Source of the DNA: Chitinophagaceae bacterium
GTDB lineage: Bacteria > Bacteroidota > Bacteroidia > Chitinophagales > Chitinophagaceae
Assembly: GCA_003151295.1 (NCBI GenBank)
Contig: PLXD01000368.1
Span: forward strand, 1-6,960
Direction: 5' to 3'
Length of the DNA: 6,960 bases
Position numbers and translations under genes: made by a program
Shown here: one piece after another, positions 1 to 5,098 of the stretch
Position numbering within the stretch: position 1 is the stretch's first letter
Layout: every line of letters starts with the position of its first letter
The notes under the pieces: generated by a model
Seen by the model: the letters and a program-made list of their open reading frames with translations, nothing else
What the model was told of the DNA's origin: nothing
The model's database searches: none

Positions 1-85
1 ATACCACCCTGGCACTTCCTGTGCTTTGTTTCTTTTTCTTTTTCCTTTGAACAGTAGCATACGCTAACGGTTTTACTTCGTTCAT
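1..85 (-). CDS. N-terminus of the next operon gene, product unknown (cut by window edge)
   Basis: An ATG at 85-83 lies 28 nt after the traK stop and opens a frame that runs without a stop to the window edge, giving 28 codons. The peptide starts MNEVKPLAYATVQ and is followed by a strongly basic stretch, RKKKKKQ, at about residues 14-20. A weak purine-rich site (GAAAGGA, 96-90) sits four bases before the ATG. In CTnDOT-like modules traK is followed by traL or traM, so this is probably the next transfer gene, but the 28 residues are not enough for me to recognise a family. A basic N-terminus before a membrane span would fit an inner-membrane protein, which is inference. An ATG at 98 opens a second frame that also stays open to the edge, but its Cys/Lys-rich product looks less protein-like. 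Confidence 0.55.
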   Translation of the reverse strand, partial: MNEVKPLAYATVQRKKKKKQSTGSARVV

Positions 86-113
86 AATGTCCTTTCATTT
101 GTCTCCGTGGACC

Positions 114-734
114 CTATCGGGTCTCAACTTTCAAATCCCTGTTTTCCAATATGGACCAGCGTTCGATCAAAAACCCGTGCGGGTTATTGTCGGATCGGCT
201 GACGTTTCTTAAATACCCTTCGGTCACCAGGTCGCGGGTTACAATCGTAGTCGTCCGGATGATCTTTTGGGTGCCATAACACCGGAAGTAAAAAGGGTAC
301 ATTTTCATATCTACCTGAACACTGTCTACCGAAATCCCCTGGCTTATATTGCCGGAAATAATGTTGGCATAATAATTACCCTCCCGCAGGTTATCATACA
401 TGCGCTTGGCCGATCCATCCGCCAGGTACAAGGCCTTGGTGATATTGGCCTGTATGACCCGGTCATCGGGGTCGAGTGTAAAAAAGTGCTCGTGGAAGGT
501 TTTCACATGATCCTTCGCTTCAACCGGGACATTCTCTTTGCGTTCGGCGGCAAACGCTTCCAGCGCCTTGCCGGAGGAAAGAATATAGATCCTGTCACTG
601 GCCTGCCGCATGACCTGGCCCGTCTTAAATATGGCGTACCCATTGATCAGTCCCGAAACAATCACTACCGCCACGGTAAACACCCGGACGTGCTGGAAGG
701 CCCGATCAATATTTTTCATTTGTGTAAACATCAT
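114..734 (-). CDS. traK: Conjugative transposon protein TraK
   Basis: About 206 residues, the usual TraK length. Residues 1-16 are cytoplasmic and basic, about 18-36 form one hydrophobic membrane span, and the rest should be a periplasmic domain. Family-typical stretches are HFFTLDPDD (83-91), the LYLAD region (102-106), TRDLVTEGYL (166-175) and NNPHGFLIERW (183-193). The short-cytosol, single-span, periplasmic-domain plan resembles VirB8, so TraK probably links the inner-membrane platform to the periplasmic channel; the VirB8 comparison is inferred from topology. It follows traJ after 45 nt. The start is ambiguous: GTG at 740, ATG at 734, ATG at 731 and ATG at 719 are all in frame, and no clear Shine-Dalgarno decides between them. 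I chose an ATG of the 734/731 pair. The stop is TAG at 116-114. Confidence 0.9.
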   Translation of the reverse strand: MMFTQMKNIDRAFQHVRVFTVAVVIVSGLINGYAIFKTGQVMRQASDRIYILSSGKALEAFAAERKENVPVEAKDHVKTFHEHFFTLDPDDRVIQANITKALYLADGSAKRMYDNLREGNYYANIISGNISQGISVDSVQVDMKMYPFYFRCYGTQKIIRTTTIVTRDLVTEGYLRNVSRSDNNPHGFLIERWSILENRDLKVETR

Positions 735-779
735 TGTCACATTTTAAATTCACAATCGTTTTTCCAACCTACGGGACAC

Positions 780-1952
780 TCAGGCATCTCCTTTCACCTT
801 CTTATACTGATAATCATTGCTTTTGGCAGATGCTGAGTTACCCCATGATCCGGATGCAGCCCTGCCTGTCGGCCCTTGCAGGATCTGCTGCATCTTCGGT
901 GAAGAGAGGCTTTTCATCGAGGTATTGACAACATTTCCCACTACGATATTGGTCTTACTGAGCAGGCTATGCCCTCCGGCATTGACGATATACCCTGCCA
1001 CGGAGGGAACTGTAAAATACCCGACAATCGCAATGAGCAAAAAGATCAGGTACCCGGTGTCTGTCGAGCTGAAATAAGTGTCCCCGGCGCTTTGGATCTG
1101 GTTAATATCGAGCTGTATCATCTGCTGCTGGATGGTACCCGTAATCGCACCGAAGATGTTGCATACCGGCAGCCACAGGAACACATTGATGTATTTTGCC
1201 AGCCAGTGCCGGAGCGTGTGCCCGAAACCATCGAATACCGAAAGACCGAATACCAAAGGGCCGAGTATAGCCAGAATGAGGAGGTAAAATGTCCGGATCG
1301 TATTAATGCACAAGGCCGCCGCCTCGTAAAAAAGCTGTAATACTTCCGATACCCAAACTTTAATGGTGTTCTTCAGATTGAATGCCGCCTTGTCAAGGGC
1401 AAACCGGATACCATTGGTCAGGCCGCCTGTAATACCCTGGTCCGCATCACCGGAGTATTTCTCCCAGGCTTCTTTGTCGCCTGCTCCATTGTTCGAAAGA
1501 TACATCTGGTACGTATTAGTGGTTTTGTATGCCTCTTCCTTTTCCTGGAGCAGCGTGGCGATAGCGGTATTGGAAGTCGTCACCCAGGACGCTGTCTGGC
1601 TGACGGCCGGTTGCATGATCCCATTGATCAGCGCGATCACCAGCGGAAATTGCATGATCGCAAACCCCAGGGCGAAGGGACGCAGGAGCGGGTAGAAATC
1701 TATCGGCTCCGCCCTGGCTATATGTCCCCAAACCCGGTAGGCGATATAAAAGGTCGCCGCAAATCCGGCAATACCTCGGCCTACACCAATCAACTGACTA
1801 CATTGAGGGATCATATTATTGTATAATTGTTCTAACACTCCTTGTAGCCCTTGAATAGTCCCGGCCACGCTGTTGCTATCCTGTGCTTGCACCCAAAAAG
1901 GAAAAATCATTCCCACTGTCACCGCCAGGGCGACCCCTACCCACTTTTGCAT
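780..1952 (-). CDS. traJ: Conjugative transposon protein TraJ (VirB6-like membrane protein)
   Basis: 390 residues from an ATG at 1952, starting 12 nt after the previous stop. Residues 1-23 form a signal peptide ending VQA|Q. Hydrophobic segments follow at about 55-77, 92-113, 222-241, 255-275 and 300-324, with a possible further one near 200-220. A long hydrophilic region at about 120-195 separates the second and third spans. The VPSVAGYIVNAGG stretch (315-327) is typical of TraJ. This is the polytopic inner-membrane channel or platform component comparable to VirB6, and it should work with TraG and TraK. The tail after about residue 345 is low in hydrophobicity, rich in Ser, Ala and Gly, and ends basic (YKKVKGDA). 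Family membership is firm; the VirB6 role is established by analogy, and the exact topology is my estimate. Confidence 0.92.
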   Translation of the reverse strand: MQKWVGVALAVTVGMIFPFWVQAQDSNSVAGTIQGLQGVLEQLYNNMIPQCSQLIGVGRGIAGFAATFYIAYRVWGHIARAEPIDFYPLLRPFALGFAIMQFPLVIALINGIMQPAVSQTASWVTTSNTAIATLLQEKEEAYKTTNTYQMYLSNNGAGDKEAWEKYSGDADQGITGGLTNGIRFALDKAAFNLKNTIKVWVSEVLQLFYEAAALCINTIRTFYLLILAILGPLVFGLSVFDGFGHTLRHWLAKYINVFLWLPVCNIFGAITGTIQQQMIQLDINQIQSAGDTYFSSTDTGYLIFLLIAIVGYFTVPSVAGYIVNAGGHSLLSKTNIVVGNVVNTSMKSLSSPKMQQILQGPTGRAASGSWGNSASAKSNDYQYKKVKGDA

Positions 1953-1964
1953 AACTTATTATTT

Positions 1965-2603
1965 TTAGTTGCTGATACCATATAAAGACCTTGCTGTACC
2001 TATATCGTTTTGATCACGGGTTCTTTGCAGGCCCTGAACCGAGGTATTGCTGTTGAAATAGCGCAAGAAACCCAGCTTATCATCCATGTCCTTCCCGATC
2101 CGGTCGATAGCGGATAACCGTTCGTTATCACTCATCCGGAGTTGACTGGCGGTCAACACCATCGCGAGTTCATCCAGGTCTTTCAGGCTTAGATTGAAAA
2201 GATTGCCATATACCCGCCCCATATAGGCCATTTCCCCCGAAGAAAAGACATTGGATTTGCTGAATTGGCTATTGGCTGTGGTGTACTCTTTGATGATCTG
2301 TTCCTGCGCATTGATGATGTCTACCACTTTCTGATAGTTTTTCACGGCGGGAGAAACGGCCAAGAGCCCATCCAAAAAAGCCTGGTGAAGATTAAAATTG
2401 CCCTGGACGATGTTTTTGATGTCGGTATACCCCTTATCGATAATCTGGTAGCTTTTATACATATCCTGCAGGATGTCTTTTAGCTCACTCAGCTTTTCAA
2501 TGTCCATCACCAACTGCGTCGTCAATTGGACGATCGATTGGGCCTTTACGCTCCCGGCTGAAAGGAGCAAACCGAACCACAAAGCCACACAACACTTTTT
2601 CAT
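1965..2603 (-). CDS. Secreted TraI-like protein, third of three in tandem
   Basis: 212 residues with a signal peptide at 1-21 ending VKA|Q, so the mature protein is periplasmic or outer-membrane associated. The mature part is mostly helical and hydrophilic: FNLH at 70-73, VSPAVKN at 83-89, MSDNERL at 157-163 and a C-terminal LYGI at 207-210. It aligns without gaps over about 170 residues with the protein encoded just upstream (2622-3248), and more distantly with the TraI-like protein before that. Members of this group in Bacteroidota transfer clusters are, as I recall, sometimes labelled TerB-family tellurite resistance in databases; nothing here supports tellurite function. By position and export it is probably a T4SS accessory component, possibly VirB5-like (inference). 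It is the only gene in the window with a near-perfect Shine-Dalgarno, AGGAGGT four to five bases before the ATG. Confidence 0.85.
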   Translation of the reverse strand: MKKCCVALWFGLLLSAGSVKAQSIVQLTTQLVMDIEKLSELKDILQDMYKSYQIIDKGYTDIKNIVQGNFNLHQAFLDGLLAVSPAVKNYQKVVDIINAQEQIIKEYTTANSQFSKSNVFSSGEMAYMGRVYGNLFNLSLKDLDELAMVLTASQLRMSDNERLSAIDRIGKDMDDKLGFLRYFNSNTSVQGLQRTRDQNDIGTARSLYGISN

Positions 2604-2606
2604 AAT

Positions 2607-2613
2607 ACCTCCT
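2607..2613 (-). promoter_or_regulatory. Strong Shine-Dalgarno for the third TraI-like gene
   Basis: AGGAGGT on the minus strand, four bases from its AGGAGG core to the ATG at 2603, sits in the 18-nt spacer after the preceding TAA at 2624. It fixes the start of the 212-residue protein. The other spacers in this operon are A-rich with at most weak purine runs, as expected for Bacteroidota, so this site stands out. Confidence 0.7.
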
Positions 2614-2621
2614 TTTTTGTT

Positions 2622-3248
2622 TTAATGAATACCGTATAATTGTTTAAGCGTCCCCGCGTCCGATTGTTCCCGGTTCCGTTGTTGTACCAGCAGGTCCGCC
2701 TGCCCGGTGAAATGCTGCATAAACCCGTACTGCACTTTCATATCCGTATCAATCGCTTGAATACGTTCCAGCCGCTCGCCATCATCCATTTCCAGTTGCC
2801 CGTCCGTCAGGATCGTCGCCAAGGCATCCATGTCCTTCATTCCTTCCGATAGCAGATTGGAATACACCTGGCTCACATACCCCACTTCACTACCTGTCAG
2901 CATGCCTCCTTGCCGGTAGGCGTGTAGCGACCCGGAGAACTGCTCGGCAATGGAAATTTGCAGGGCGATAATTTCAGCTACGGTGGCCGCGTTCTTCACC
3001 GTTGGGCTGACCGTCTTCAGCGAACTGAAAAAAACACGATGCAGGTTGAACTCTCCGTTCTTAATCTCTCCAATGGTATGAAGGCCATCTTCTGCGATTT
3101 TATACCCTTTCTCAGCCGTGATAATATAGGCTTGCAGGGCAGCGATCTCTTGGCTCATCGTTTCGACCATTTGGGCCAATTGCGCTTTGCCCGACATGCC
3201 TACCAGGCAGCACAACATGACTATCACGATCTTTTTACTCACATTCAT
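2622..3248 (-). CDS. Secreted TraI-like protein, second of three in tandem
   Basis: 208 residues from an ATG at 3248, 11 nt after the preceding stop. A signal peptide at 1-22 ends GKA|Q; the two Cys at 13-14 lie in its hydrophobic core without a lipobox, so I do not call it a lipoprotein. The mature protein is largely helical, with FNLH at 67-70, VSPTVKN at 80-86, a YVSQVYSNLL stretch at 124-133, MDDGERL at 154-160 and a terminal LYGI at 204-207. These positions match the next gene (212 residues) without gaps over most of the mature length, pointing to a gene duplication. The C-terminal half shows the same pattern as TraI of this cluster. Probable periplasmic component of the conjugation apparatus; the molecular role is unknown, and VirB5-like is a guess from position and export. 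Confidence 0.85.
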   Translation of the reverse strand: MNVSKKIVIVMLCCLVGMSGKAQLAQMVETMSQEIAALQAYIITAEKGYKIAEDGLHTIGEIKNGEFNLHRVFFSSLKTVSPTVKNAATVAEIIALQISIAEQFSGSLHAYRQGGMLTGSEVGYVSQVYSNLLSEGMKDMDALATILTDGQLEMDDGERLERIQAIDTDMKVQYGFMQHFTGQADLLVQQRNREQSDAGTLKQLYGIH

Positions 3249-3259
3249 AATTGTATTTT

Positions 3260-3940
3260 TTATTGAATTCCGTACAAGGCTTTGATTTCCTGCGCGTCAC
3301 TGGCATCCCGGGCCCTCTCCAGGCTCATCCTTATATTTTGTTGCGTGTACAGGTGGAGGTCGGAGTAATTCTGGTCCACCCTGCTTCCCACACCATCAAT
3401 CAACTTTAACCGGTCACCGTCCGACATCTGCGTGATAAAGGCCGTAATAACCTGGGTCAACTGCGCTATGTTTTGCACGCTCTGGTTCAGCATGCCGCTG
3501 TATATATTGTACATGTGCGTGATCTCGGCCGGGCTGAAATGAGGATCTTTCCTAAGCAGGCCGTAGGCGGTGTTATAGTCTGAAACGATCTGCTCCTGCT
3601 TCCGGATGATATCCTTCACCCGCTGATAGGTGGATATAGCCGTCTTGATCTGCCATAATTCCTGGTAATATTCCCCGTACAGGTCTTTTTGCTGTTGTAC
3701 CCAACTCGTTATATCGTCCAGGTGCAATTGTTGCATGGCATTTTCCACCGCTTTCTGTGCGTCCTGCAAATAGACAGTCTGAGTCTGTATCTTTTGAACG
3801 CCCAGGTCAACGGCCATAATCGCCTCCTTTATGATCTCTTCAATGGCGTCTATAATTTGGGCCTGAGTCTTCTGAACCGGTGCAAATACAGCAACCCCCG
3901 CTAGCAGCATAGTCATGAATATCCTTTTATATATTCGCAT
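3260..3940 (-). CDS. traI: Conjugal transfer protein TraI (secreted)
   Basis: 226 residues counted from the ATG at 3940. That start is preferred because it begins a clean signal peptide (1-27, ending TQA|Q); a GTG at 3976 would add 12 residues that spoil it. The mature protein is helical, with a segment around LHLDDITSWVQQQKDLYGEYY at about 72-92, a YSGMLNQS stretch at 147-154, MSDGDRL at 172-178, QNIRMSLERARD at 201-212 and a terminal LYGI at 222-225. The C-terminal half matches the TraI family of Bacteroidota transfer clusters, including the MSD.-R, aromatic and LYG signature I associate with CTnDOT TraI (DUF4141). It is not the relaxase TraI of F plasmids. Exported and encoded beside traJ, it is likely a periplasmic part of the T4SS. 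Two related genes follow it directly. Confidence 0.85.
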   Translation of the reverse strand: MRIYKRIFMTMLLAGVAVFAPVQKTQAQIIDAIEEIIKEAIMAVDLGVQKIQTQTVYLQDAQKAVENAMQQLHLDDITSWVQQQKDLYGEYYQELWQIKTAISTYQRVKDIIRKQEQIVSDYNTAYGLLRKDPHFSPAEITHMYNIYSGMLNQSVQNIAQLTQVITAFITQMSDGDRLKLIDGVGSRVDQNYSDLHLYTQQNIRMSLERARDASDAQEIKALYGIQ

Positions 3941-3979
3941 AGTTGTCTTTTTTAGTACGTTTACGAATCCGAACACTTA

Positions 3980-4390
3980 TCACCAGAGAGCCGCGTCAAA
4001 GACCAATTGGTCCGTCTTCCAGTATTCTTTGTTTTCAAAAAAAAGGAGGTCCCGTTCCGGCGAAAAGGAGCAGATCTTATGGGAAACGCCCTGAACCAGC
4101 TGATGCGTAGGCACATGGTAGGCAGCGATCCATTTTTCCGACTGGCAAAGTTTGTCCAATCCTGCGCCTTCTTCTATTGCCCCACGGACGATTCTTCGTT
4201 CTACCTCGAACAGATCGGTCACTTCGCTAAGGCGTCGAATCGTCAGTATGTCCTTTGACAAAATAGTCCCATACTTGTACTCCCTTTCATAGATACCGGA
4301 GATAAATGAATCCATGCGTTGATCCTGCAGCGCACTTTTATAAAGTGAAAGCAGCATGAATCTCATGCGGGAAAGCCAACTTGTTTTCAT
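3980..4390 (-). CDS. Hypothetical protein of 136 residues in the tra operon
   Basis: I do not recognise this protein. The frame opens with ATG at 4390, 30 nt after the previous stop, and ends with TGA at 3982. There is no signal peptide: residues 1-23 carry basic residues and a short hydrophobic patch (FMLLSLY, 11-17), but not a full export signal or span. Residues about 50-80 (IRRLSEVTDLFEVERRIVRGAIEEG) look like an amphipathic helical segment, and the C-terminal third is aromatic-rich (HKICSFSPERDLLFF and WKTDQLVF). Internal ATGs at residues 9 and 12 are possible alternative starts. It is probably cytoplasmic. Its place inside the tra operon, co-oriented and tightly spaced, is the main reason to accept it as a gene; a transfer-related role is inferred only from that. 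Confidence 0.7.
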   Translation of the reverse strand: MKTSWLSRMRFMLLSLYKSALQDQRMDSFISGIYEREYKYGTILSKDILTIRRLSEVTDLFEVERRIVRGAIEEGAGLDKLCQSEKWIAAYHVPTHQLVQGVSHKICSFSPERDLLFFENKEYWKTDQLVFDAALW

Positions 4391-4420
4391 AACATGTGTT
4401 TTAATGGTTTATAAATAATA

Positions 4421-4642
4421 TCAACGTTTCGGTCTGTTTTTCCGCCTGGCCTGGCGGACAGGGGCATGTTTTTTTCCGATGCTGCGGACCTCATCTGCAA
4501 AAACGGAGCGGACCTGTGCATCCTTCAGCGTGGGAAACTCTTCCAGAACGGCTTTTATCTCCTGCTCCGTCAGTTTCCTGCTATCGCCCGTGTCGTCGTT
4601 AATGATCGCCCAGGCATCGGCGTATTTTCTGATGGTAAACAT
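4421..4642 (-). CDS. Small hypothetical protein with a basic C-terminal tail
   Basis: 73 residues from an ATG at 4642. The first 45 or so residues look like a compact domain (MFTIRKYADAWAIIN at 1-15, then LTEQEIKAVLEEFPTLKD at 24-41), followed by a highly basic tail from about residue 57 (KKHAPVRQARRKNRPKR). There is no signal peptide or membrane span, so it is probably cytoplasmic. The acidic-helical head plus basic tail could suit nucleic-acid or phospholipid contact, but that is speculation. It resembles in general style small uncharacterised proteins I associate with Bacteroidota transfer regions, without a named family. It is flanked by spacers of 54 and 30 nt and is co-oriented with the operon. 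Confidence 0.65.
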   Translation of the reverse strand: MFTIRKYADAWAIINDDTGDSRKLTEQEIKAVLEEFPTLKDAQVRSVFADEVRSIGKKHAPVRQARRKNRPKR

Positions 4643-4696
4643 GCTGTGTTGTTTTACTGAGTTTTAAAATGTTTTTTTTGCAAGAGAAGTACGGCC

Positions 4697-5080
4697 CTAT
4701 TCGACCTTTTCATACCCGGTCTCTGCGTTGTATACCCTGTTTTCCCCGGGGACATAGCGCAGCTCCTTGCCCTTTTCCGTTCCCCGGAGTACCTTATCCG
4801 GCTCCTCAAATACCGCCTCCCATTGCTCCGACTGGTATTCCACCGGCATGTTGCCCCCCTGCCGTATGCGCTGAAAAGAAGATTTGCGGATTACCCGATA
4901 ATGGTCGCCTTCCAGGCGGATTCGCCGGATAACGAACGTATCGGTGATCCGGCAAAATTCATTTTCCGACTGGCTTACGTAAATGCCCGGCAAAAAAGAA
5001 GGAACTTCTTTCGGGGGAGATGGCCTGCAACCCGCCAACATGGTCAGGATACAGGTACAGGTCTGATAAACTCGTTTCAT
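4697..5080 (-). CDS. Conjugal-transfer lipoprotein between traG and traI
   Basis: 127 residues from an ATG at 5080, 18 nt after the traG stop. A basic start (MKR), a short hydrophobic region and a lipobox LAGC with Cys at residue 18 mark a lipoprotein signal (signal peptidase II), so the mature protein of about 110 residues is membrane-anchored. There is no acidic cluster right after the Cys of the kind that directs surface display in Bacteroidota, which favours a periplasm-facing anchor (inference). The body contains FLPGIYVSQSENEFCRITD (29-47), YRVIRKSSFQRI (61-72) and a terminal NAETGYEKVE, with many alternating hydrophobic residues suggesting beta structure. Similar small lipoproteins with a PGxYV start and YxxxRkxxfxRI centre are common directly after traG in Bacteroidota clusters as I know them. 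It may help anchor the channel at the outer membrane; the function is not established. Confidence 0.78.
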   Translation of the reverse strand: MKRVYQTCTCILTMLAGCRPSPPKEVPSFLPGIYVSQSENEFCRITDTFVIRRIRLEGDHYRVIRKSSFQRIRQGGNMPVEYQSEQWEAVFEEPDKVLRGTEKGKELRYVPGENRVYNAETGYEKVE

Positions 5081-5098
5081 AACATCGTTTTTAGTGAT

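Noticed and set aside
267..836. 189-codon plus-strand open frame
   Set aside because: It is antisense to traK and the end of traJ, whose protein families are clear. The translated product shows no domain or signal and has no operon context.
1965..3248. Tellurite-resistance (TerB) function for the two TraI-like proteins
   Set aside because: Both have export signals, sit in a tra operon and show a TraI-like C-terminal pattern. TerB proteins are cytoplasmic, and no other ter genes are present.
2565..3248. Lipoprotein calls from Cys pairs in the signal peptides of the two TraI-like proteins
   Set aside because: The Cys residues lie in or before the hydrophobic core and lack a lipobox; an A|Q signal-peptidase I site follows.
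3941..3976. N-terminal extension of TraI to a GTG at 3976
   Set aside because: The 12 extra residues would precede a complete, well-formed signal peptide that begins at the ATG at 3940; the GTG also sits only a few bases from the previous stop without a ribosome-binding site.
4660..4680. T-run near 4672-4679 as a terminator
   Set aside because: The T-run is on the plus strand, so it is an A-run in the direction of transcription, and I see no convincing stem next to it.
4669..4932. Pro/Cys-rich 87-codon plus-strand open frame
   Set aside because: It lies antisense to the lipoprotein gene; its composition reflects the opposite strand's codons rather than a real protein.
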